Shown here: piece after piece, positions 10,353-21,400 of the stretch
How the letters are laid out: each line of letters starts with the position of its first letter
Position numbering within the stretch: position 1 is the stretch's first letter
Assembly: GCF_040807025.1 (NCBI RefSeq)
Contig: NC_090967.1
Span: 4,648,001-4,712,000, forward strand
Source of the DNA: Struthio camelus
Lineage: Eukaryota; Chordata; Aves; Struthioniformes; Struthionidae
DNA: 64,000 bases
Direction of reading: 5' to 3'
The notes under the pieces: model-generated
Database searches by the model: none
What the model saw: only the letters and a program-made list of their open reading frames with translations
Told to the model about the DNA's origin: nothing
Position numbers and translations under genes: made by a program

Positions 10353-11600
10353 CTGAAGAAGCATGGATGGAAAAAGCATATTACAGTCTCTAGAGCAAAG
10401 GTTTGTTTCCTTATGGTGCTCTCTGAAGCCCTGGTCGTACGTACTTTTAAGTACTGCACAAGGAATAGGTCCTTGTTGCTCACGGGCTCATCTCAGAGTC
10501 AGGGACAGTCTCTGCCTTGAAGAACTGGCCAGATGAACCTGTGAGTAGAAAAAAGGGCAGTGTTCAGAAATAGTGAGGCAGGGAGCTTGGGAGACTCCTC
10601 GAAAGGTTTGTAGATAAATATTTTTGCATCTACTTGGTACTTGCATATCCCGAGGCTTGTCTGAAACGTGCTCCACACATTATCCCAAGTCTATTATTAG
10701 GCAAACAGCAAGTCCTTCACGTTCGTTATATGTCAACTAAACTGTTTTAAAATAATTGCTAAACTAATACTATATTTAGGTAAATCCAAGTGTCCAGCTG
10801 GTTCATATCAACAGTCCATCTCCACCAGTGGCCTCTGTTGGGCAGGGGCTGATTGCAGGGGCCTCACAGCATCCTTGTAATGAGCAGTTAAGGAATAAAG
10901 CCCCGCTTAGAGGAAGCCTCCTGCCGATTACAGGCTCCGCGTCTTTTCAAATCGCTCGTACCCTGCCAGGAAGGTTTGTATTCCTTTCGCGTCCACTTTC
11001 AAGCTGTCTAATGTAATTGTGGACATACGCGTTATGGTCATATGCATCTAATCCCTGAACCCAGCTAAGCCTTTGCACTCACCAAAGCCAGCTGAACGGA
11101 GTTAAATTAGCCAGCAGCACTTGTCCGTAGAGCGAGGGAGGTCTGGGCCTCCGGCAGGTCTGTGGCAGGCAGGCGAGAAGTTGCTGAAGATGCACTGGCA
11201 GCGACTGATCCGTTTGAAAAAATCTTTCTCTATTTAAAGGAAAGCCAGAAAAAAATGTGTTTAAAAATAGCTCTCAACAACCAAACTTCTGGGGAAAGTT
11301 TGTAATTTCAAATTGTTTTTCTATCTCATAAAAATCCTCTAATTGCTTAATGAATGAGCTCAAGCTGAGCCTGAGGAAGTTGTTGTCTTTCTATGAAAAC
11401 TTCTGATTCAGTGAAACATCTAAGGAAGGAAAGGAAGGGAAAAAAAAAAAAGAAAAAAGGAAGTCCAGGCATTCAAAAACAGTAGAGGAGACCTTTGACA
11501 CTTATTTATGTTCTACCCCTCTGTGAGTCAGCAAAACCTCCCACTACTCCCCTAACTCTCTGCTCCCTCTCGCTGGGCATCTTGCTCCAGAGCCTGCAGC
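10353..11600 (-). other. TICAM1: Probable TICAM1 5' intron
   Basis: An acceptor-like tract ending TTCTTCAG stands just before 10352, upstream of the TICAM1 start. The stretch upstream of it on the minus strand shows no coding frame of note. I interpret it as the intron between a non-coding first exon and the coding exon. A possible donor (TTTG then GTGAGTGC) is near 11080. Exon positions are not proven. Confidence 0.45.
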
Positions 11601-11619
11601 TTTGAGCTTGCTCTCTTGC

Positions 11620-12420
11620 ACGACGAGCTCTTAAAAACCGGTGGGGAGCCGAGCAGGGCCCCGAGGCCGATCTCTCCCCCCTTCTGCCCTCCGACCCTCA
11701 GTAACGCTTCCACCTTCGCCCCCTCCGCTCTTCTGTGCCGCCTGCTCTTGCAGCCCTCCTCCCCGAGGCGCGAGCCGGGGCCAGCGCTGCGAAGGGACCA
11801 GCCTACCTCCGGCAGGGCCCGGCCGCCGCCGCGGCGATCCGAGCGGCTCGGCGGAGGCCGCGGGAGCTGCCCCGGCTCCCCCGGCGCGGGGCGGGGGGGG
11901 GGGGGGGGGGGGGATGCGGCGGCGGCGCCCGGGCAGCGTTTCCCAGGCGGGCCGGGGGCAGGTGGAAACGCGGCGCTCTCGGTTTCGCCGGGGCCGCGGG
12001 GAGCCGCCTGCTCCCCGACGGGCCCTGATGTCACACGAGGAAGCGGCGGCGCCCGGGAGCGCCGGGGCGGAGCGGTGGAGCGGGGCAGGGGCAGCCCGGA
12101 GCGGCGGGAAGCAGCGGGGGCGCCGGGGGGCAGGGGCAGCCCGGTGGCACCGGGGCGGAGCGGGGCAGGGGCAGCCCGGTGCGGAGCGGGACTCCCCCGG
12201 CCGGCCCGGAGGCAGCACTCGGTACCCGAGGCAGGTGGGTCTCGGCGCGGCTGAGCGGAAGGAGCCCCCCCGCCCCACCATGAGGTCGGTTATTAGCGGC
12301 CCGGGGCGCTAGCCCGGCCCTCTGCCGGTACTTACCCTCCTCTGAAGGTAGCACCGAGCAGCTGAGAGCAGACCCTGAACACGAACCTTTTTTGTCTAGC
12401 GAAAGTTTTGGTTTTGTTTC
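11620..12420 (-). promoter_or_regulatory. TICAM1: CpG island, likely TICAM1 promoter and first exon
   Basis: About 700 bases of extremely GC- and CpG-rich DNA lie between TICAM1 and PLIN3, both on the minus strand. A strong minus-strand donor (GGAGG then GTAAGTA, exon end 12336) is at the upstream edge, consistent with a non-coding first exon just above 12336. The island contains a 21-base G run (11893-11913) and a 45-bp-period minisatellite. The long overlapping open frames on both strands are side effects of GC content. Assignment to TICAM1 is by position. Confidence 0.5.
12066..12200. repeat. GC-rich minisatellite, 45-bp period
   Basis: The 18-mer GGGGCAGGGGCAGCCCGG occurs at 12082, 12127 and 12172, exactly 45 bases apart, with related GGAGCGG sequence between. 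About three units lie within the CpG island upstream of TICAM1. Confidence 0.85.
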
Positions 12421-12836
12421 CTCAAAGCATGGGGGTTTGGCAGCAGTAGGAGGACAGAAAGATGGTTAAGGCAAGTCGGGTGGAGGTTGGAGCTGGAGAC
12501 TGATGCAAGTAGGGCTGATGCTGGGAGTGGGGTGGGCAGAGCTGAAGCCCAGGGGTACAGGCAGAAGCTTCCAGGAGGCAGGACAGTCGAAATACTTTTC
12601 TACTAAAGACTGAGGCAGAGCTTGGGTCCAGCTCAGAGTGTTTAGTTCTAGCAAAGGGGAGAAAAGCCAGAGGGGAAAAGAGCAATTAGGAGATGAACTG
12701 CCTAGAAAAGTAATTCTTTAAAATGCTTCCTACAGGCTCAGGTTAAGGGGAGAAGATGATGCTATTGCTTGCTCATCAGAGCTGCTGCAGCCTTAGATAC
12801 ATGAGAGAAAGATATTCATGTGAAAACAGTCCAAAT

Positions 12837-12842
12837 TTTATT
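12837..12842 (-). terminator. PLIN3: Candidate PLIN3 polyadenylation signal
   Basis: TTTATT on the plus strand is AATAAA on the minus strand, about 935 bases past the PLIN3 stop. The stretch 12843-13776 has no supported coding frame and fits a 3'UTR. Confidence 0.45.
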
Positions 12843-13776
12843 TTGAAATCTGTTTGCCTTTTTCCATTTCTCCAGCATTAGCACTATTCACATACCAGGA
12901 CATGGGCTACCTAAATAAGTTAGGCTAAGAATAATTACAAAAACATTATTTAGTGGGAAGAAAACAGGACCCATCACCCCTATTTTAATGACAAGATATC
13001 CCATAACCATGGTAGAGAACTCCTGGGAAAAGCTGCCTCATAAACCAGCTTCTTAATGGCTGCAAAACGTTTCATGCATGGAGTTACTTAAACACAAACA
13101 GACGGTCCTTAAAGTCACTTACATGGATTAAGAAAGTAATCTCACTGAAAGTTGGCATGCTCAAAAGAAAAATCCCACCTTGTAAGTGTTTCTCTGAAGG
13201 AAAAGTGTTTGGCTGCTCTGTAAAGAGAGGTCTCCTTTGGGAAGGACCCTCTTGCCCCCAGCTGTTCCTGGTCTGCTGCATGTCTCAGCCTCACAGGAAG
13301 TGGCACAGTCAGGAAGGAAGTAGTGTCTGTAATGCTGAGTTCTAAACTTGTAGCAGGAGGGAACAGTATCAAAGAGGCCAAGTGCATCATCCTCTTAAGA
13401 TGCAGCTTGGATTAATTAAAAAAAAGCTCCAACATTAAAAATAAGTTTCAAGACCATTTCTTCTCTCCTACAACTCCTCTCAGCAAGAACTAGCCATTCA
13501 CAGCTGTGCTGACTTATTTAAAAAGCCAAAATACAGGTCCCCATCTTCCCTTTCAATGCAGCATGCTTTAGTAAAAGGTATGCAACCTTTATGCCAGAAT
13601 CAGCCCACCTTGGTTATCAAGTCACCTTGCAAACTACATCTTCTGTAAGCTCAGCTACATACCTCCAAAGCCTGGGATAGTGTCAGAGCAGGAGGCATTC
13701 CTGTAAGATTGGCAGCTGGGCACATGATTAAAAGAAGTTCTAGCCAAGGGGTTTGGGTTAGAAGAACCGGGATTTT

Positions 13777-16700
13777 TCAGAGCTCCTCCTCTGGTGCATT
13801 AGTTACTATCTCCTCTGCAGGTTTTGTCACCTCTCCTGTGCATTTCTCTACCTTCTCCTCCAACCTGTCTAGCACTTTAGACCCTTCCCCCAGGATCCTG
13901 TTTGCCCCCTTTGATTCCTTGGGGGCTTCAGCTACCTCCTTTGGTGACATACCCTTTTCCAAAGCAGGTGATTTCATATCAGTCATCATACTGCATTTCT
14001 TCTCCTTTCTGCTGTCTTGTGATACTTTGGCTGATGCCCTGAAAGGGCCCACAAGCCAGTTTAGAGGGGCGTTGAGAGTTACATATTCTAGCAAGTCATC
14101 TAGGGATCTTTGGGCTTCCCTCACACAGTCCTGGCTCTGGGTCAAGGTGCTGCCAGAGAGGTCCTGGAAGGACTTAGCACTGGAAAAAGAAGTGTGGAGC
14201 TTCTGGATGCTTTGAGTGGCTTGATGTACAGTTTCTTGGATGTTGCTGGGGAGGCCTTGAATGCTGGCTTTCAGATTCTCATATGCAGGTTGTAGCTGCT
14301 GGGTGATGATATGCAGCATAGCTAGGGTCCGTGACTCTACCTGCTAGGAAAGAATACAGCTCAGTTACTGTAGCAGATGAGATGCCCGCTATCCACAAAA
14401 GGTCTGATTACACCCTTCTAGGGATACCTCTGGTTGGGAGGCAGTTTTAATTTGGTGTCCCTTGGGTTGGGTCAGGCTCCAGTCTAGCCATAGCTGATGG
14501 AGCTTCTCCTGCCCGTCCAGAAGCTTCTGGCCAACCTCGTCTTTCACACGCTCTATCTGATGGAAAGAGATGAGGAACAGTTACATTGCAAGCACATACA
14601 AAGCAGCACAAGCGCTCCTGTCTGCTAAGCACTGGAGTCATGTTATAAAGAAGCAGCTTCCAGAATCACATTCTGCAGTGTTACCTGTCAGGGAGGGACT
14701 CAAAGGGACATGCAGCAGAAAACATACCTTAGGTGCAGAATGGAGGAAGCACCTCCATCTGGGTGCTAGCAGGGGGAAAGAAGACTCTGCGGAGTGGGAT
14801 AGAAAAGAAAAAGGGTGTTTGTACCAGGTTTATTGCTAGTTGCAGCTGGGAGAGAGTATCCCGCGTGCTTTGCTTAACACGCTGCAGTTTGTTCAGGGAG
14901 TGCCGGTAGGCTCGGAGGCGGACTTTGTTAGAGAGGGAGCCCAGACGCACAAAGTAACTCCGCTGCTGTTTCTGCTCCTCCACAGAGGCCATATCAAATC
15001 CCTCAACAGCAGTGGCAAGTTGACCTAGAGGGTACAGAGATCCAGCTGTCAACAGATGTCTCTTCTCTACCCTGTGCCCCATCCCCTTTGGCCCTGGAGC
15101 CATCAGGGCAAAGCCCAGCTGCCTCTACCCTCACTCCTTTGTCTCCATGCTCTGCTCTCCCAGCTGTGAGGGGGAAAAGGTAAGATTTGCCCATTGTGAA
15201 ACATGGGAGGAAGCTAAATCTCGCTGTATAAGTGGTAGGGGTTGGCAGTTGTTCAGAGATTACAACTAGGCCAGTCCCAGCTTGAAGGGCTCTCTTCAGA
15301 TAAGCAGACTTGACAAATAGGTTGAAGCATGTACCCAGTTGTTGTTTGCCTTGAGGCTGATAGGCAAACCAAGGAGTAGCTAGCACGTGCTTGAACTCTG
15401 TCCTATACCACGTAGCACGTCAGTGGTGACAGAAAGCCAACTGGGTGATATTCAGAGCTACCTATCTGCTTCAAAAGATGACTCCTGCAGTGTCAGGTGC
15501 TCTCTAATCATGTGGAAAGTGATTTGCAGTTACAGCTACCAGCTAAGCATTTTCTTACCCAGCTCCTCCTCTGTCATGGGGAGGTAGTGATCCACCAGAT
15601 CTTCTGATATATCCAGGACAGATTCCACACCACCTGCCACTGCTTGGCCCATTGCCTTGGCTTTACTTATGCTGTTGGTCACCATGAAATTAGTGAGCTC
15701 CACCCCCTCCTGGATAGCCTCTCTGCTGTGCTCCAGGGCTGTATTCATTTTGCTAGTTATGGTGCCATATGCAGCATCCAGAGCTGTATTGACTGTAGAA
15801 GTGACCATTGATTTAGTCTTCTCAACACCATCCTGAACAGCCTCTTTGGTTAGGTCTACTGCTTCAGTCACTTTGTTGGTTACGAGATCCTTTGCACCCT
15901 GGGCAGCCCCTACAGCCGCAGTAACAGTAGAAGCGACTGCGGCCTTTGTTAGTCCAACGCTGTCCTCCACAATGTTTTTAGTGAGGTCCACTGCTTCAGT
16001 CACCTTGTTAGTCACAAGATCCTTCGCACCCTGAGCGGCCTCCACAGCACTGACGATAGTAGAAGCAGCTGCTGACCTGGTCAGTCCAATGCTGTCCTCC
16101 ACAATGTGTTTACTGAGGTCCACTGCCTCAGTCACCCTGTTAGTCACGAGCTCCTTTGCACCCTGAGCAGCCTCCATAGCACTGGTGACAGTGGAGGTGA
16201 CCATTGACCTGGTCAGTTTAACACTGTCCCCAACAACATTTTTAGTGAGGTCCACCGCTTCAGTCACTTTATCAGCCATTGCTTCTTTTGCCTCACAGGC
16301 AGCATCCATAGCAGATGTCACTTTGGCAGAAACCAGCTGCTTGGTGTCTGAGATGACCTACAACAAGGTGAGGCAGAGAAAGATGATGCATTTTTCCAGA
16401 ATAGGTTTCCCTCCCTCAGGGAGCTTTTCACATGGCTATGCTGTGCCTGCACTCTTGTGGGAAAGGTGAGGAAATCAGTACATCTGTATTCACATGGAAA
16501 TCTATTTCCACACGCTGAAGGCAGAGCCTCGGCTTTCATCAGCTAGCAATGCCTTCTCTAGCTCAGGCAGCTGTAGCCCATATCCAGGAACTGACCTGAC
16601 AAAGCAGCACTGCCCAAGTTAGTTTCCCCATATACTTCTGTACCCATAACAGTTATATCAAGCAAGAAGAGTGAGCCATGGCTTCCCTGGAAAAAGCCTT

Positions 16701-18450
16701 TGCTTTACCTTATCTGCTGGCTGTTGAAGAAAAGGCAAGTTCTCCTCCAGCTGATCCAGTCCCTTGCAGGCATATTCATTTACAAGTGCAACTAGACAGA
16801 AGGACAGGTACCAGGTTAGTCCCTCTACTCGAGTTTGGAGGCTTTTTTGATCCTACAATGGCCAATCCAGGATGAGCTCATGAGAGCAAATAAAGTAGAT
16901 CATTGTTTGGGGTACGGGTGGTGGTCAGGGTCTCGCTAAATAGTCTCTTCGTTTTGCCTTCCCAGCCTTCTAGCAATTGAGAGCACATCGCTCCAGCCAG
17001 AGCGTGGTACTTGTTTCCAGTGGATAGGGAAGCGGATTAATGGCTTTTTACTGTCTTGGGATGAGACAAACTGAGCAAAAGGCAGAATAAACACTGATAC
17101 TACCTGATGGGATATTCACAACTTGAAGCGATAGAGGCAGAGCAGGGAGCTTTTGCCTCTCCACTTAAAGAAGCCACAGATGAGGTCAAACTTGGCTTCT
17201 GCTAGTGACAATCCCTTATCCATCAAATTCAGTGGGCCTATGGAGTGGCTGGGAGCAGTGGAGGAGTCAGCAATACTACAAGTGTTGTAGGATGTGCTGT
17301 AGGAGATGTTACCCAGAAGGGGCATCACTTGCACCTTAACGAAGCAGGGGTATCATCTAAGCTCATGGTGGTTATCTAGGCTTTGTCACATAAGCCAAAA
17401 TAATGTGGGAATGACTTTGCAAGAGACATGGTTTTAAGAGGAGACTTCTAATGTCATTTAGAGGTAGTTTACTTGTTGAAGACTACATATGGCTAAGAGA
17501 AAAAAGTTGATTTTTTTCCTCTTCCTTCTTTCATGAGGAGTGAGAAGTTTACCTCATGGCATAGGACTGGTACCTGATCCTGTTACTCAGGGTGTTTGCT
17601 GAGCCTGGTCTATGTCACCAGGGCCTCAGAGGGCCTGTGAGGCTCCCTTCCCACCTATCCCCTCTGTGGGGAGAGGGGGGCGTCTCCAGCCTCTTCACTT
17701 ACTTTGCGGCTCAAGTTGGTTCAGAATGGGCTGTGCACCACCAACCACGCTGCCGACTGCGACAGCGGCCACAGTCTCGGCCACATTGCAGGCACTGTGG
17801 AGGCAAGGGTGCGTCTCCTTGGTGTAGTTGTAGGCAGATGAGACCAGGTTGAATGCAGAGTTCAGCAAGGGCAGGTTGGTCACCCTGCTAACAGCACTCT
17901 AAAAGAGAGAAATAAGTGATATTAGACACTCTGCCTCAAGTTGGTGAGCGAATGCAAACCATGTATAGATCCAGAAAGGTCCTAAGTGCTATCAAGTCCA
18001 TCTCCTCATCGAGCTCACAGTTGAAGGGTCTTGTCTTAAAACCATTAGCAATCAGTGGCAAGCCAGAATTAGAAGCTGGAGCTCTGTCACATCTGAGTCA
18101 TACAAGGCTTTAGTACCATCAAGCCCAGATTTGGAAATAGGACCTATACCAGCCAATGTTTCAGAATTATGTGCATTGCTTGAGCCAGCCCTGGAGTTCT
18201 CTTTCTTGAGCAAGAAAAGTCAGCCTCTGCATTAACTAAAGGTTTAGATTTAGTCATGGCTTCATATGGTTAATCTTTCCCCTGCTCCCAGCCTGGATTT
18301 GAGATGGTGACAGAAGTTAGTTTACCACTGTATCCGTTAGCAGGTAGTTTAACAGCTGCATGTTGGAGTACCAGCTGTCTTGGCACCTACCGCTTGCTGC
18401 TGTTCCTTAGCTTTTAGCGGATCATTTTTTGTGGTCTTTTCAGATGCCAT
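13777..18450 (-). CDS. PLIN3: PLIN3 (TIP47) lipid-droplet perilipin with expanded 11-mer repeats
   Basis: Perilipin-3 is a cytosolic PAT protein that coats nascent lipid droplets. Seven coding exons join in phase with GT/AG borders: 18450-18391, 17898-17703, 16791-16709, 16357-15559, 15024-14825, 14556-14428 and 14340-13777. They total 676 codons plus stop. The start is ATG 18450 ([12 protein letters not shown]). The PAT region (about 21-113) reads [20 protein letters not shown] and [15 protein letters not shown], close to human PLIN3. Exon 4 holds four 44-residue units (127-302) plus a degenerate fifth. The four-helix region follows: [35 protein letters not shown], and SIQGLPSN through NWLVGPF. 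About 87 further residues follow, where the human protein has about a dozen. PLIN2 and PLIN4 were considered; the C-terminal domain and synteny favour PLIN3. Confidence 0.92.
15559..16357 (-). repeat. PLIN3: PLIN3 repeat exon: four 132-bp tandem units
   Basis: This 799-bp exon encodes units in exact register at 16318-16187, 16186-16055, 16054-15923 and 15922-15791, with a degenerate 41-residue copy at 15790-15668. Each unit is 44 residues, that is four 11-mers, with the shared core [10 protein letters not shown] and [13 protein letters not shown]. Perilipin 11-mers form amphipathic helices that bind lipid-droplet surfaces. Units 2-4 share AAQGAK and are the most alike. In human PLIN3 the corresponding region is about one unit long, so I infer a tandem expansion. 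Confidence 0.93.
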
Positions 18451-21400
18451 AGTCAAGTCAGCTGCAGCTGGAAAGGAAAAAATAGGGTAACAGCAATAGT
18501 ACAACTTAAGTTTCCACCAGTGAATTAAAATCTAGCAACAGTGGTGAGAAGCAGAGGGTGATGCATTTGGGATCAGTCATGGCCTAGGAGCTTCAGGGAA
18601 TCACTAGTCTTTCTTGCAAAAGAGCGTGAAGATATTTGAGAGGCTTCATGATTTACATGGTCAAACACACTTGCACTAGGGACTGTACTCAGTCACCTCC
18701 CTCCGCCCCGGCAGCCAAGTGTTCTTAACAAGAAGGGGCCATCCTACTTATTTTATTGCTGGTAACATTTGACTGATTTCAAAATCACAGGCCTGAAAAA
18801 AAAAAACAAACAACAGTTCTCACCCACTTATCTCAGTGGTGTATTTCCTCTACAAGAGGGACTTCAGCTTCTCACTGCAAAGAGTCTTTACTGCCCCAGG
18901 ACTGGAACGCTTGGATGAAAACTGCACGCTGCAGAAGTGGTGCTAATGGCGTGGATCACTGCATATTTGTCTCACTGATCATGACAGATTGCTACTGTCT
19001 TTCTGACAAGCCTTGCTAATAGTGGCTGTTGCAAGACAGGAAATGCAACTGCCATAAGATGAGCAGGGAAGTCTTTCAGTTTTAATTTTAGAAACCTGGT
19101 AAGCTCAAACAGTTCAGTGACAATGGATTCTAAAATTAGAAACAGTATTTACTTTTTGAAAGAAGCTCACTGAATTTGCTTAAAACCTTTGTAGGGAGAA
19201 AAGCCCTCAGATTTTCCCAATTTTGACTGGCATGGAGGTGGGTTTTCCCACAGCTCAATCCATTTTCCCCTTCTCAACAAAACGACTGGCAAGACTTTAG
19301 CTCTCATTCAGAAAGCCATCAGGGCCAGAGACCAAACAGATGCTGAAGCAGCAGTGGGCAAGTTTCATCTTAAGAAATGCTCAATAATTGTAGCTACTTC
19401 CCTTTGAAGGCTTGTTCTCGAGCATGCTCTGCAAAGGACATTGAGATCAAAGTCTCTAGAGTAGTCCCACGGCACCTCTGTTCAGTGGGGAAACTTTATC
19501 AGCTTCCCTCCTGGTGCCAGCTCCAGCAACACTGGAAGTCTGAGAGCTCTGGGAAAAATAGGAGAATGTGCTGGGGGCTTTTATAGAAAAAGTAGGCCAG
19601 GTTTTGCTGTTGTGGCATTCTGGCTGGCTACCTTGAAGCTTGTGTTCCCATGCTACCAACCAACTGGTAGAGCTAGGCAGGAAATCTCTCCTCCCCTCCC
19701 ATGAAGCTCAATCTCTGAAGTAGTCTCATTACAGAATGAGATTGAGGTTCAAGTTAAGAAATGATGCAATATCATGAATATGCATTAGCTTCCCCAGCAT
19801 AGGCCTAGCTTGGTATCTGGACACTCCAGTATCGTGTGAGAAGTCCAAGATTACTTCTTAGCCTTAGTCAGGGACAGCAGGGTCTTGAATGTATTTGTTC
19901 TTCAGCGCAGTGTCCACCTTCCCCTCCCTTGCCAGTTTAATCCTATTCTTAGAATTGCTATAGCATTTTTCAAATGAAAAACCCCCAAACAAGAATTCTT
20001 CACAAGCAGGATTCCCGTGCTGGGCACCGCTCCAAGTTAACTGGCAGACTCTTCCCCCAAAGAGCTCGTCCTCTATTCGTGACAGCCAGATCACTGCCTT
20101 GTTCCAGCCAGGAGAAGAGAACTGGGAGGAAGCAGCAGAGCAGGCATTTGCTAACCATGGACTGGCTGCGCATATAGCTGGGGGAGACTTCTCAGGAGGT
20201 AACAGCAGTATCTGACACTAGTTGCACAGTTAACTTGGAGTATAAGTTGGCATTTTAGTCACTCAAGCAAGAGGGGGATGCAGAGTGCTACATGTTTAAG
20301 GCAAGAGTTGTCACCCAGGCTGGGACCTCTAACCTGTCAAGCAGGAGGCGTGGAGCAAGCTGCTCTCCTGAGCCCCTTCCTCCCTACAGGGCTGCCCAAT
20401 AAATTGACACCCCACAGAAAACACAGCTGGAACTTCAGCAGCCTGGGAGAACGTCTAGAAAGTCTCTCCAGACAGAAGCAGGGCTTGGAAGGTAACACCT
20501 CAGCCCCCCAAGTCAGCACCATTTGCTCAGCTAGTGCTTATTTCTCTTGCACTGCTTCAAAAAACAGACTTGCCCCAAAGCAGAGCAGGCCAATTCAGTC
20601 TGCAGCCCTATCACAGGGCAAAGCGCAGCTATTTCAACACCATTACAAACAACCCCTTCACACAGTTACTTCACTCCTGGACTGGAGGAGAACCTCAAAC
20701 AAACTGTAAAGCATCTTACTGGCCTTGGTGTCAGGCTTAACATACAGGGACAAACATTGCAGCAGGGGGAAAAAAGGCAAGGGCTCTAGTTGCTAGTGTA
20801 AGTTAGAAGTTACTCCTTGGCAGATATTAAGCTCATATAAGGTTAGAATCAAGCTCTGAGATACTAGAAGTCCATCTTAATTATAGATGCAACTGTGTCA
20901 GTGACAATCCTTGCGGCATGATCATGTTAGAACATGGCTCGCGCTCCTCTGTGTAGGTGGAATCAGGGCGTGTTGCAATGCTGGTATCTGTGGTGTGGGC
21001 AAGTCCTCGGAGCCCACAGCATGGTTTTATTTTCTCTTTCTATTCCCTCCCCTGCTAGAGGGCTGAGCAGACCTTCTTTTGCCCGAAATCACAGAAAGAT
21101 GCAGCACTGGGCAATTCCAAGTCCATGGTTTGATGCTCCTTTGGTGAGAAAGAGTTTCAAGTCAAGGTAGTTTCAAGTGGGAATCCTGAAATCCTGCCTG
21201 CCACAGCAGGCAGTCACTGTGTTTGGCAACCCTCACTTAGGGGAGCAGAAACAATATCACTGTTTGCTGTGATTGCATAAAAGGAACCAATCCTCACTCA
21301 GCACATCAACTTTGTCTTGTTGACAACTCCTTATTATTGCTACATCAAAAATATGTCACTGCTGGAGAAAATCTCCTGGAAACAAGTAGTTTCATCTTCC

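Noticed and set aside
10325-10483. Longer TICAM1 start (53 extra residues, MSNKDLFLVQ...)
   Set aside because: The extension lacks family similarity and spans a good splice acceptor. The ATG at 10324 matches the conserved start of TRIF.
11631-12312. Open frames of 160-223 codons on both strands near the TICAM1 promoter
   Set aside because: Same GC artefact; the sequence also contains a minisatellite and a G run.
13709-14215. 168-codon plus-strand frame over the last PLIN3 exon
   Set aside because: Antisense shadow of a real, phase-consistent PLIN3 exon.
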